A stretch of 64,000 nt of DNA from Diatrype stigma (lineage: Eukaryota; Ascomycota; Sordariomycetes; Xylariales; Diatrypaceae): NCBI GenBank assembly GCA_022225965.2, contig JAKJXP020000083.1, forward strand, positions 62,001-126,000. The letters run 5' to 3'. This document shows positions 47,851-59,889 of this stretch, piece after piece. The notes beneath the pieces were generated by a model. That model did not search any database. It had not been told where the DNA came from and worked only from the letters and a program-made list of their open reading frames with translations. Position numbers and translations under genes: made by a program. Numbering within the stretch: position 1 is the stretch's first letter; each line of letters opens with the position of its first letter.

Positions 47851-47940
<90 letters not shown>
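47814..47940. other. Assembly gap flanked by a G run and a C run
   Basis: Twenty-six G (47814-47839), one A, ten N (47841-47850), then ninety C (47851-47940). The switch from G to C across the gap cannot be one simple homopolymer on one strand and points to an assembly or sequencing artefact, or to an inverted junction. Translated polyproline or polyglycine across this site is not a real protein. Confidence 0.95.
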
Positions 47941-50407
47941 AGCGCTACAGTGCTGCGAACTATATAAGCAACAAATGGCGTATTCGCTAAGACGGGTAGA
48001 CCGTTACCAATCATATTGGAAAGCTCACCCGAATCCAGACAGGCCATCAACTACCTACTTACCCAAGTGGTGGTGGGCAGGAAAAGGACGCCAATTGGGA
48101 TGGATGTACCGGTAGTAGTGGGTGGACGGAGGCGCACTACCGAGATCTCTGCCCGTTAGAGCAATGACTATATTGCTCGCGCACTTCTTGCGCACCTCTT
48201 TGGTATGCTTTGCATGCCACGACACTCGGCGAGTCTCGCCGAGTGTCCAGCCGCAGGTACAAGACAGCAAGCAATTGCGTGTTCCTAAGTACCTGCCTAC
48301 CTACCAGGTACTCTCCCATTTCGATCAAGCTGGCACTGGCGGAGAATAGAGTGGTTACATATTTATTGCGCAATGGTGTGCCGTTGACAAAAAGGTGATG
48401 GCAGCAGCAGGCGGGCAGTCCCTGGTCCTGCCGCTGACGTGCATCACAGATGGATGGATGCAGGATGGCGAGGGAGCGGGCGAGGGAGGGTTGGGCTGGG
48501 CAGCGCCGAGACTCCGAGGTCCTCTGCTGAGAGGGCGGGCGGACGGGCGGGCACGCGGGATGCCGTAGGTAAGTAAGTAAGTATGCTTTCGTGCCAGGTA
48601 GCAATAGCAACCTGTGCCGTAGCTAACGATCTTCGGAAGGTCGCAAGAGAGCGGATCCCAGAAGAACAATTCCATGATGATTTGATACCCACAGTCGGCT
48701 TTAAGCTGCAAGGCACACGCCGCCGATTTCCTATGTGGTAGAGTAGGTAGATAGGTAGGCTATAGTGCGACCCCCTGGGCCGTGGTGCAGGCTTCGTAAT
48801 AGGTTTGTGTCTTTCAAGTCCCCGTTCCTGGGCATGAATTTGAAGATATTAGGCACGCATGTTGTACATGATCTGATAAGAGGTAAGAGTGAGTTGTTTT
48901 AATCTTGGCAGCGCATTCAACTAGGACGTACACCGATTTTCTCAGTAGGAATTCTGGAAATTGTTTGTTTTAGCGAGTCATTAGCACATTCGAGCAAGTC
49001 AATCGGAATTATTTACTCTATAGCCAACTCTAGGTAACATATGGGGAGCTAGACAGGCAGGTGGCCGTATCCTCGAGTCTCTACTAAAAACATGCTGCTA
49101 TAAGTTAGTCAGGGGTGATGATAGTTGGGAGACTGAAGCGATTCTTTCTGAAGGCTACCTCCAAAGTGTATAACAACCGGTATAAAGCATGTGGTGTCGG
49201 ATTTAGTCCAGCGGAAGAGGTCGGAGTTCCTGGCTTTCGGAAGACTGAAGAATAAACCGCCCAATCAATCCATCCCAGCTGACAACCTGAAGCCACATTG
49301 GTCCATGGAGTTACCTACCATGAAATAGGGAGCGAATTAAGGTGCTGCTTTTGCGGGGTCATCTACCTGTAAGTACCTAAGGCTAGATCTACCTGGGTAG
49401 CTCTGGCCTCTAGCTCTAGCTACCCGAGTAGCCCGAAGTCGATTGCTGGATCTGGTTAGGGGCAGAGGGGAGAGGGTGAACTCGTAAGACTCGCCAGTCC
49501 TCCTTGCTCCTGATAAATCCAGTGAGGGAGGTCCAGCCAGCCCTGACAAATTCGCTATCGATGTCGGTAGTCCAGATCCCGAGCTAGCGGGCCCTAGCTG
49601 TGTAGAGCTCGACAGGAAAAGAAAGGAAACTGATGCACACAGGAAGAAGTTGCGAGAGGAGGGGAACATCATTGCGAATATGTGACACAGCATTAGGGGC
49701 AATCTCGATCACGGGAGACATTGTGGGGTAATCAACTATGTGCGTAGCTTAGCACTTAGGAAAAGGTAGGTCTCTATAGTCTCCGGTGGCTTTCGGCCGG
49801 TAGCGGAAATCGAGTTTACCCCCCTTTTGGTGCTAGCTAATTAGTTGCTCAGTGAGGTCAAGCAAGAAGGGGTCCCTTGCTATTTATGAATACATACGTA
49901 TTCATTGGTCTAAGAACGACCCCCTTACATCGCTTGATCCCTAAAAGGCGTTGGACTATATATCTCGAGTAGATACGGACATTTCCTGGTTGGGTGAACA
50001 AGTCAATATAGGGGATAATTAGCCAGGGGCTTCGAGACGTTCAAGATGTCAGCCACGTCACGCCGTATTTGATGCTGCTTTGCACATGATCACGCGACCC
50101 TTGAGCCGAGAAGATGAACTGAGATAGGCCTGACCAGATACATCCACTATGACGAGCTTCGTCCTTCGAGCTGAACAAAAATTCGAAGTTCGGGATTTGA
50201 TTACACCCAAGTATCTGATGTAAAACCAGCTAAGTCAAGGGAAATGGACACTGCGACCAGGCCCCTGAAAGTAATATTAACTCCAAGAAGGCCGCATTCT
50301 CGGTATTTACGAACGCCATTGCCACCGTTACCACCAATGCAGGATGTTTGTCTTCTGTTTTCGCTCCGGCGATATCGCAATCATCGTCGCCAGCCTACAG
50401 CGGATCG

Positions 50408-51050
50408 CTACTGGGTTTTGAAGAGAAGAATGGCGCAGTGCCCCAGGTAGAAGTAGATGAAGTGTTTGGTCTCTGGGATCAGGTCAGCGTCAGTTATCTC
50501 CGCCATGAATTCAGGCTGCAACCAAACGGGGCGGATAGCACGCACCGTGAGTGACAAAGCTGCCGAAGTTTCTTCCTACAATGCAATGCCAGGTAGGGCC
50601 CTTCCGCTCATCGAACTGGTAATCATGTTAGTACCAGTTCGTTTGCTCAGTATTTTCAACCCAAGCCTACCGTTCTCTTGATGTGTTGGGCAATATCCTT
50701 CTCTATAGTGAACTTTCCCATGGCCTCCTGAGCTGGTAACCCCAATTTTAGTTTGTTTATTCGTACCCGGGAAGATAATGGTATGACATACCGACGTCGA
50801 TTGCCTCTGATTGCATATCTTCCGTCTAACGTCCGGTTAGCAGGAGAACGGCCAGGCAAAAATAGGTCTAGGAGATGTTGCTGACCATGTCTGCGGCCTT
50901 GATCTGTGCTGTATTTTGGGCGGATCTATGTCAGTCGGACTTTCCAACTATTTCCTCTCTAGAAATCGGCTCGAGGGGTCGAGTAGACGGACCTTCAAGC
51001 TTATCGCGGCCGCCAGCCGGTACGGGCGACGTTTGTTGTTCGGCAGCCAT
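50408..51050 (-). CDS. nudG: Cytoplasmic dynein light chain LC8 (DLC8/Dyn2)
   Basis: Six small exons on the minus strand, 51050-50993, 50908-50886, 50825-50792, 50732-50671, 50615-50546 and 50472-50408, give a 103-residue protein. Every phase agrees and every boundary is GT-AG. The protein reads [19 protein letters not shown], then [14 protein letters not shown]-like [72 protein letters not shown] and FKTQ. This is the complete LC8 fold with its invariant [10 protein letters not shown] and [14 protein letters not shown]8 is a dimeric hub that binds TQT-type motifs in dynein intermediate chain and many other partners. It is needed for nuclear migration in hyphae. Exons of 23 and 34 bases hide the gene from ORF-based calling. 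The gene is divergent from MRD1. Confidence 0.95.
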
Positions 51051-51905
51051 GGCAAACGGTTCGGGAGGGAGTAGGCGTGAAGAGGGTATAACACTGCAAT
51101 ATGATTTCAGTTAACATAGATCCATAGCATTGCTAGCAACAGAGTATATCAGGGGGGTATAGTCCAAGTTAGGCGCAACAGAACAAGCGAGGATGTAGGT
51201 AGTCATACCACGATTATGGAGGGAATCTGTGGCCTAGTAACTTCCTCGTTGAATTCGGAAGTTGCAAAATGGCTCTGAAGAGATAAACAAGGACAGATAA
51301 TAACCCGTTGTTTCAAGAAGAAGGTATAGAGCTGATGAATGCTATCTGCAGCTTTTCTCTAGCATGGCATAATACCTAACTAAAGTGAACTATCGCATGT
51401 CGGCCATCTTGAAAGCGAAGAGGCACGCTGTTTGTCCTGCTGTGGGGGTCCGTAAGAAAGCAGCTGAGGACGTGTTGATTGGTTGGTTGGCTACAAGGCT
51501 GGACCGTGCTTCAGCAACTGGACCCACCGAATATAATAGACCAATCATGGGAAGCTGCGCCGGCTTGCATCACCAGATTACATAATTATTAAGTACGTAC
51601 TTCTTTTTTACGTAGCAGCATGGAAAGAAAGAAAAACTTGCTGCAAGCACTGACCACCTCAATCATCATCATCATCAGCCAATCCACCATAACCAGTGTC
51701 CACTTACTTGCCTACCCACTTTCCTGGAGCGCATTGGCGGCGCTTGTCTATGAAGCTACTTTTTTTTTTTTTTTTTCATCCCCCCTCCGTTCTTGTTCTC
51801 AGTCACATTTTCTTGCTTTTATCCCATTGATGAAGCTATTGACATAGACTTGTTGCCGTCTCAGATTTCGCTCCGCGGACGCGAATTGCCTCGAGAATAT
51901 CAGGC
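51051..51905. promoter_or_regulatory. Divergent promoter between the dynein light chain gene and MRD1
   Basis: The two genes face away from each other across 855 bp, so both promoters are here. A CT-rich tract with a run of T (51758-51778) precedes MRD1 and is likely part of its core promoter or leader. No additional gene was recognised. Confidence 0.55.
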
Positions 51906-54849
51906 ATGGAGACGTCACGAGTATTTGTTAAGGGGCTACCCCCAACGATCAACGAGGTGGCCTTCCGGAAGCATTTCGATTTTGCAGGCCATGTCACCGA
52001 TATCAAGTTGATCCCGCATAGAAGAATCGGCTACGTTGGCTATAGGAGTCCTGAGGAGGCCACAAATGCGGTAAAACGCCTCAATCGCTCCTTCATACGC
52101 ATGTCGAAAATCACTGTCGAGCCAGCCAGGCCTGTAAGTTGCCATCAGCTCGTTCTTTACGAACCTCTACTTATACACTCATGTATGATTATGTGCTGTG
52201 CTGACCACCCACCACCTTGAAGATCGCAGATCCTTCTCTAAACAAGACCAAGGGTGTCTCCAATGGCGCGTCTAGAACCTCGGCCTCTTCAAATCAAAGT
52301 CCAACAGTGATTGATGCGACACCCCAGAATGAGAAAAAGAGGAAGCGCGAAGAGGTCGATCAGTCCGACCCGAAGCTACAAGAATTCCTGGGCGTTATGC
52401 TTCCGGGAAGCTCAGCAAATAAAATACACAACGATGCTATAGAAGAGACAGACGAGCGTCCTTCAAAGATGGCGGCGGTCGCTCTTGCTGAGAACGAGTC
52501 TGATGATGAATACGAGGTTATTCCTGCTAGACGGCGCAAAGAGTCGCGTCAAGAAAATGGAGACGCCGAAATCACGCCATCAGAAGGATCCCGTGTTCAA
52601 CACATTGATGCTCAGAGTCGCAAGATGCATGATGTCGAGAATGGCCCCGGGGCTGCTGGAGACACTGCGACCGCCGAGCTGCTTCAAGAGTCAATACCTC
52701 CAGCAGCCGCCTCAGCCGCACCTACGACAGATGATGACTGGCTCCGTTCTCGGACAAACCGGCTACTCGATTTGGTCGATGATGACAACGTCCTTCCAGC
52801 TATCCCAACTAACCCATCTCGACCAACGCAGGCTCAGGCTGCATCGACACCTGCGACAGACGAGAATGTGATTACCAGAGGAAATGATGATGCAACTCTC
52901 TCTGAGCCGATGGACACCGAGGAATTGCCCGAAGTACAAGTGGAAGATTCGGAGGACCAGACACTTGTTTCCATCCGCAAAACTTCGAGATTATTTGTGC
53001 GCAATCTACCATATTCCGCAACAGACGGTGATCTGCGCAAACACTTCGAAGAGTATGGGAGCATAGAGGAGGTAAGAATAATCATTGTTTCCGATCGATT
53101 GATTGATTTTTTTTCAAGTTCGCATGATGAACCCCAGATAGGGACAGCTTATACCATTGGTATATGATGAGAACCCTGGGCAGGTATTTTAGTAGATGCT
53201 TTGTTTCTGATCACTACCTATTAGAGGTCCACCAGGGGGTTCCACGTGCACAAGTTGCATCGTAACCGGTACCCCTAGCTGGACTTCCTAATTACTCTAT
53301 GGATTATCATGTCTCTGGAAAATTTGGTGCATTCCTACTAACACCAACATAGGTACACGTGCCAACGGGCTCTGAAGGGAACAACAATAAGGGGTTTGCC
53401 TTTGTGTCGTTCAGCGATCCAGAGGCGGCCGTCAAAGCATTCCAGAGCACAGATGGTCACACTTTCCAGGGGCGGTTACTGCATGCCTTGCCAGCCACGG
53501 TCAAACGTCAACAGGAACTCGATGAGTTTGCCATCTCCAAGCTCCCTCTAAAGGAGCAGGCGTTACTCAAAAAGAAAGCCAAGGCGGCAACCGAGCGGTT
53601 CAACTGGAATTCGCTCTATATGAGTCAGGATGCTGTAGCGTCCTCAGTGTCCGCTCGCTTAGGCATAAGCAAATCAGAATTACTTGATCCGCATAGTAGC
53701 GATGCGGCCGTGAAACAGGCCATTGCAGAGACTTCCGTTATCCAGGAGACCAAGAATTTCTTCGCAAGGCATGGGGTCGACCTAAATGCATTTAAATCTG
53801 GGCCACGCGGTGACACTGTAATTCTCGTCAAGAACTTCCCCTACGGCACGACTGCCGAAGAAATCAGAAGTCTGTTTGAGGAGCATGGTCAAGTTGTACG
53901 CGTTTTGATGCCCCCAGCAGGCACCATCGCTATCACGCAATTCGCACAGGCCAATGAGGCCAAAACAGCTTTCACGAAGTTGGCGTACCGCCGGTTAAAA
54001 AACAGTATTTTATTTCTTGAGAAGGGCCCCAAAGATTTGTTCATCAATGACGCGCAACCGCTGCCAAGCAACAACGACACTGCTGTTGGCGTAGAGAAAT
54101 TATCTGTCTCAGAACTCCTGGAGCGAGATGATACCAGCACAGATCAGGGCCCAACGAGCTCCCTGCATGTGAAGAACTTATCCTTCAAGACTACTTCAGC
54201 CGAACTTGCGGCAGCCTTCCAGAAGCTGGATGGCTTCAAATTAGCTCGTGTAAAGACGAAGACAGACCCTAAGAAGCCAGGCCAAACCCTCAGCATGGGG
54301 TTTGGTTTCGTCGAATGGAGGGATCAGTCTTCCGCACAGGCTGCTATGAAGGTGATGGATGGGTATGTTCTGCACGGGCATAAGCTGGAAGTGAAATCCT
54401 CGCATCGCGGCCGGGACGCAGCCGAAGAGCGCAGACAAGAGGACAACGCGAAGAAGGCAGCAGGACAGAGAACAAAGATCATCATCAAGAACCTTCCGTT
54501 CGAAGCTACGAAGAAAGATGTCCGTACGCTGTTTGGCACCCATGGCCAGCTGCGAGCTGTGCGGGTGCCGAAGAAGTTCAACCATACTACGAAGGGTTAT
54601 GCATTCGCTGACTTTACTACCCCGCGGGAAGCTCGCAATGCAATGAATGCCCTGGAGGGTACACATTTGCTAGGGCGCAGGCTTGTGCTCCAATTTGCCG
54701 AGGAGGAAGCAATCGATCCCGAAGAGGAAATCGCAAAAATGCAGAAGAAAGTTGGGCGACAGACCAACCAGATGGCTCTTCAAGAACTCACTGGGCGTGG
54801 TCGCAGGAAGGTCACACTTGGTGGTGACGAGAATGAAGACGGGGATTAG
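51906..54849 (+). CDS. MRD1: Multiple RNA-binding-domain protein Mrd1 (RBM19 homologue)
   Basis: Three exons (51906-52133, 52223-53071, 53353-54849), all in phase 0, encode 857 residues. Five RRMs are visible: RRM1 4-77 (RVFVKGLPP), RRM2 about 330-410 (RLFVRNLPYSA), interrupted by intron 2 right after EEYGSIEE, RRM3 about 514-590 (VILVKNFPYGTT), RRM4 about 628-710 (LHVKNLSFKTT) and RRM5 about 733-810 (IIIKNLPFEATKKDV). An acidic, disordered linker with KKRKREE lies between RRM1 and RRM2. Mrd1 is an essential nucleolar protein that binds 35S pre-rRNA and U3 and is required for 18S processing at sites A0-A2. Length and domain order equal the family norm. Intron 2 is 281 bp, long for this genome. 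The C-terminus (GRGRRKVTLGGDENEDGD) is also typical. Confidence 0.96.
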
Positions 54850-55961
54850 CTTTCTTTGGGGGAGCGCGGCTAATTATGTTAAGATACCCACTCTGCCACT
54901 GCAGGGACTGACTACAGGGGGAGGGGGGTGGCGTGTGTGGGCGTGAGCCTTGCCACGTTGGGAGGTACCCAGGGACAAGAACTAGAGAACTAGGTCCATT
55001 TTATGCCCATTTTATGCGCCATCTCCCATCCCTCCCTTGTCTGGGGCCCTGGTACACTCCCACCCTGGCACCCTGGCACCCTGGGGCAATGGGATTCCTC
55101 ACCCTGGGATGCCAGGATCCAAGGACCCCAGCAGCCCAGGAGGCTCACCAACTTACCAAAACGGAAAAGGCTTCAGGCCCAGCTGGCCCAGGAGTCTGGT
55201 AAGGCAGTTACAGCAGCCTTGCAGGATACATCCCCCCTCCAGCGAGTGACTTCCAGTACCCCTCTCCTCCGGTGAACTACAATTCCTAGACTTGATCGAC
55301 TGTATGGGTACAACTAATCAAATGCCACATTCCCCACGCGGCACTGACATGACATGACATTACATTGCATGGCATGAGAAGCCAGGACGATGATGATGAT
55401 GTCGTCGGCCCGAGCTGGTTACAAAGCAGAAAATAACTACTCGACACAATGGCAAATTGAGCATTCCGCGGTAAGCCTCTTGTTGTTTCTAGTTACTGTC
55501 TCCATCCCGGTTCATTTGCGTGCCAACTGCACAGAAGAAGCCTATCCGCTTGACACTCCGTGTGTGGCGTTCTGCCCGAGTCGGAGCTTTTCTTCAAGAC
55601 GGACAGACTCCCTTGACGACACCTAGTGGGGGGGTCTAGGGTTGAACTTGTTTGTTATAGACAAATAGTGCTATTTCCCTCGATAGTACCTCCTCTCGTA
55701 GGCTCACCTAGATACAAAGGATGAAATACCAAGCTGCTTATAAGGTATGCGATCTTTCCGTCTCATGCCAACACCTGTGGCCCGTGAAACCATCTGGAGT
55801 GCTTGTCATAACCGGGCAAATCTTTTGCCACTGCCATTCCTTACTACCTACATATGCTATTGTGCTCCCCAGCGTTCCTTAACTCAGTAGGCATTCTCTA
55901 GAATTCTCAATCTTCTCGTGAAGCATTCTTACCATCTTTCTATCCTTTCTTTGTCTGTCCT
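54850..55961. promoter_or_regulatory. Intergenic region between MRD1 and the TEA factor
   Basis: These 1.1 kb contain a CCCTGGCA-type short tandem repeat (55043-55090), a TGACA/TTACA pentamer array (55346-55378) and a CT-rich leader just before 55962. The TEA factor's promoter must be here. No gene was recognised. Confidence 0.45.
55346..55378. repeat. Pentanucleotide array of CATGA/CATTA type
   Basis: ACATG, ACATG, ACATT, ACATT, GCATG, GCATG in succession. It is the same kind of array as at 34850-34910 and 36656-36688. Confidence 0.7.
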
Positions 55962-58900
55962 ATGCATCACCCAATGGAGACCCGGCGGCCTGTTCTTCCA
56001 CCCCACAGGTTTTCACCCGCCGATGATAATGATTACATGTACGGCCCTCATAATGAAGTAATTCCAAGCCCCAGACGGCCTCTTGGTGAATCGTCAGGCA
56101 ACGTACAAGCACATACCCTCGCAGCTCTGGCCCTATGCCAACAGAGCCCGCTCTCTATATCACCACCACTCCACAGCATCCCAACACCGCCCATACTCCC
56201 TACTCAGACCTTGCCGTCGACTTACGGGACAAGTCTTCGAGGGGACAGGCGTTCCTTCCAGCGAGATGGATCACTACGAGAATCATCAGTGGGGTACAAT
56301 GGGTATTGCAACCCCTTCTATACCTTCTCGCACTTCAGTGCCTACCGCCAGAAAGTCATGACTAAGGAGCATGACCATGAGCACCCAAAATGGCCGGAAG
56401 AGCTAGAGAACGCCTTTCTCGATGGTCAGTATCAACCTACATTGGTCCTGAGGATTCACGGCTCGGTCCGCTAACATGACAGGAAAGCCCTCCTCTTGAT
56501 TCCACAGATGGCCCGCAAGAAGTTCGCCGGCGAAGGCCAGCTATACGGCCGGAATATGCTCATCACGGAATACCTCTGGATCTACCACTGGTTACTGCAT
56601 CCGCCGGCCGAAGGTGAGAAGCAACCGACCACGAAAGAAGCAGAGAAATGCAATAATGGCCAGCCCCATGCGGCGTTCAGGGGAAGGAAACAGGTGTCGA
56701 GCCACATACAAGTACTTAAGAATTTCTTCGTGGCTCTTCCTACGTGTAAGAAACCCACTTGGCTAGCAGCCTGGCACACCTGGTAATGGACACTTGGCTG
56801 ACCCTATGTGAAAAGTTCATTTTATCTTCCCTAGTAAGAAGGATACAAACGAAGATGATAGGAAATACACCAAGGAGGAGACCGACATCGAGTCCTTCAA
56901 GCACAACCGGGTTTTACAGGCGATATCTAACGGACATCTTCCTGAGCAACGGCCAAACTATGAATACTTCGGTCGCCTCCTCCACGCGGGCGATGATGTC
57001 TTCATCCGGCCCAAGCAATGTCGGATCTACGTCTCGTCACAGAAGGTAGAAATCAAGAAAAGGGAGGTCCCTGCCGAGGACGGCACCAAGGGGAAGAAGC
57101 AGGTCCAGATCCTCGGATACCACAGGGATACCAAGGAGCGTATCTTCGACCAAACGGACTACCCGCACCTGGATCGCAACTATATCCCGGCATACGAGAC
57201 CCCGTGGAGCGACGCGACCACGACCCTGCTGCACTCGTACACGAACGAGCTGCACCTGAAGGAGGCGTGCGCGATCCAGGAGATCTCCAACCGGTGGAGC
57301 ATGCGGTTCCCGGACCTGGTCGACAAGCTCAAGAGCTCGATGGAGGACGGCAAGGAGCCCGACGCGCAGTCGGAGCTGTCGTCGCGCTGCGTGCTCGGCC
57401 CCATCGACGCGCTGCACCTGGAGGTCGTGCTGGACCTGCACGACAACGCCCGCTTCCCCGACGGCTCGCACTGCAACGGCCTCGTGGAGCTGGAGCTCGC
57501 GCGCCCGGGCCTGTTCCGGGACCACAGCTGGCGCACCATCACCACCGTCGCCAAGCCCCGGGCCCTCTACTACGAGGACAAGGGGCGGGAGGTCGACGGC
57601 CACAAGAGCGAGGCTAGCCTCATCCCTGGGCACGTCGCTAACTGCGTCTTGTCCTCCGGCTACAAGGGCGACAACGCCGAGGGCCACAAGCACGCTGCTG
57701 CTGCTGCCCGCGGCCATATCGGCCCCGGCTACCCCCGCTGCGACTGCAGCGCGCGCGGCGCCCTCGACAGCATCGTCGTCCGCTTCCCCGCCGAGAGCTG
57801 GGCGAACACCTTCGTCATGCTGGCTCCTTACGTCAAGGCCGCCCACGAGGAGGTAGACCGCGAGATCGAGATCGATCGCTGGATTTCTGACGATAAAGTT
57901 ACAAGTGGCGGGCCAGCACAGGGGGGGTCGGGATTGCAGTCTGGCGCGGCGGCGGCGGCGGCGGCGGGGAAGCAGGGAAAGGGCCCTAGAAAGAGAGCGG
58001 CGTCATCCCCGTCACCCTCGCCGCCACCGCCCCAGAAGAAGGCGAGGCCATCGTCATCCTCGTCGGCGGCATCATCAGCATCTGCTGCGGCCCAGGCGGA
58101 CACCGCCACCCCCAAGGGCGCCAAGAAGCGGGAGCTCGTCGAGCTCCTGCAGGAGGTCGCCATGTACCAGGAGATCTACTCGGCGCCGCCGGTGGAGCAG
58201 CCGATGGGCGCCGGCGCAGCAGCAGGCGTGGACGTGAAGCCGCCGCAGCAGAAGTGGACGCGGCGGGCGGTCCTGGTCTGGACGTTCGCGCCCGCGCTCA
58301 AGACCCTGGGCACCCGGGCCAAGGGGAAGAAGGGGGAGGGCAAGCCGCGGCCGATCCGCGAGGTCCAGCCCCGCACCAACTGGCGCTACCTGACCAAGCT
58401 CGACCCGTCGTCGCAGTACCACCAGAAACACGCCTACCTCAACGGCTCGCCCGCCGTCATCCGGCCCTCCACCGCCAGCAGCATTTCGCGCAATGCCGTC
58501 ATGTCGCCCGACCCGGCCTACATGCAGCACGCGCACGCCGCCATGAACGAGAACTTCGGCGCTGCTACCGCGGACATGTACAACCGCCACCATCACCATC
58601 AGCACCATCAGCAGCCGCTCATGGCTCATCCCCAAAACCATCAACACCAGTTCCATCACCCTCATGTTTCTTCTATGGCCGGTCCATCGGCGCCGAGCTT
58701 GAGCTTGGACGTGTCGGGGGGCTACGTCGACGTGGTGGGCGGCAGCGGGGGCTACGATGGCGTCGGGGGCGGGCTTGCGACGCCGCCGCCGACCGCCAGC
58801 ACTCTGCAGGGCAACGGGTACAACAACAGCAACAACAACAACAACAACGCGTACGGCTTCGGTCGCCGCGGGCGTGGTAGCATCGCGGGCAGCAGCGTCA

Positions 58901-59889
58901 GCAGCAGTAGCGGGGCCGGAGACGGCGGTAGCGTTGTCGGGGGGCTGCAGCATCCCCATCACCACCACCCTCATTTCCAGCAGCAACAGCAACATCATCA
59001 TCATCAACTCGCTAGCAATGGTGGTGGTGCCACCGATCCGTTCCTATCAGGTCTCGGCGTGCCGTCGGTGGGCAGCTCCTCTTTCGACGACGTCGCAACA
59101 GCGGAGACGACGGACGCGGACCTACAGGCGTGGGCGGTGGCGCAACAGCAGCAGCAGCATGGCCTCCTCATGGACGATTCGACGCCGTGGGCTACGACTC
59201 CCACCGGCCACTGGACGGACGCGCGAGACTTGGCCACAGCCGCCACCCAGCATCATCACCAACAGCACCAGCAGCAGCCGCAATGGGACTCGGTGAGCCC
59301 TTCGCACTGCTGGGCCGGTGGTGAGGATAGCGGTAATAACGAAAACGAAAACCACATCAACAATAACAACAACGGAGTCAATACCAGCAACGCCGGTGTG
59401 GTCGAGTCGACGACGCTGTGGTCTTCGCCGCCGCCTCACGAGCAACAACAACAACAACAGCAACACCCGCAGGTCCCCGACCATCACGACACCTGGGCCG
59501 CATGGCAAGCGATCGAGGAGGCCGCTGGCGGCAGCGGACAGCAGCCCTGGGACGAAGAAGAGGGCCCGACTGCTGCCGCTACGCATAATGATGACGATAC
59601 TGCTGCTGCTGATCTGGGCGGCGACAGCTTGCTAGGCGGTGGTGGCACGGGGCTCACGCCGCGACGGATCAACCGCAAGCGCTCGCGCGTCGATTATGAC
59701 GACGACGACGGTAACAACAATAATGGTAGCGGTGGGAGTGAGGGCGGTGACGACGGTGCCGCCTCCTCTCCGGACGGGGGTATGCGGTATCCCGCGTCTT
59801 CGATCAGGCGGCGGAAGCTGACGCATGGCGGCGGCTCCGGCAGCAGGGGTGTCCCGACTGCCGTCATGGGCGATGAGTATCACTTGTAA
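55962..59889 (+). CDS. abaA: TEA/ATTS-domain transcription factor (AbaA/Tec1-like)
   Basis: Three exons (55962-56424, 56488-56743, 56835-59889) splice in frame to 1257 residues. The splices rejoin AFLD|ALLLIPQMARKKF and VALPT|KKDTNEDDRKY. The TEA domain lies at about 143-235: HPKWPEELENAFLDALLLIP, KFAGEGQLYGRNMLITEYL and RKQVSSHIQVLKNFF. A second conserved block at 240-520 (HNRVLQAISNGHLPEQRPNY, EYFGRLLHAGDDVF, WTRRAVLVWTFAPALKTLG, NWRYLTKLDPSSQYHQKHAY) matches the C-terminal region of AbaA-type factors. The last 500 residues are low-complexity, with His, Gln, Asn and Gly runs. It acts in the nucleus on CATTCY sites. In moulds AbaA drives conidiophore/phialide development. Which TEA paralogue this is cannot be settled here. 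The loop between the second and third TEA helices is about 30 residues longer than in compact TEA domains. Confidence 0.9.
58980..59480 (+). repeat. CAG/CAA/CAT/AAC triplet tracts in the abaA 3' half
   Basis: Trinucleotide-rich coding runs encode Gln/His (58980-59006, 59140-59160, 59250-59283, 59441-59466) and Asn (58826-58850, 59350-59375) stretches. Such tracts vary in length between strains and may tune activation strength. Confidence 0.7.

Larger units (their letters stand above)
41836..50407. other. Large gene-poor island (8.6 kb) with an assembly gap
   Basis: I find no supportable gene between the ELL start and the dynein light chain end. The stretch carries ACATAC/CCACC repeats (42418-42500), a CCTG array (42930-42985), many TACCTAGGTA motifs (42745-42830, 45500-45520, 46868-46915), and the gap at 47841-47850 inside homopolymers. 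Short frames at 44877-45209 and 49337-49702 have some hydrophobic character but no family resemblance. Confidence 0.5.

Noticed and set aside
47676..48050. Poly-Gly or polyproline proteins across the N gap
   Set aside because: They are translations of homopolymers and N bases at an assembly gap.
49337..49702. Possible small secreted protein on the minus strand
   Set aside because: The hydrophobic start (NFFLCASVSFLFLSS) resembles a signal peptide, but the remainder is compositionally unremarkable, cysteine-free and without splice or conservation support.
57018..57846. Alternative long frames on both strands within abaA
   Set aside because: High-GC shadows; the spliced TEA-factor frame has clear family motifs through the same bases.
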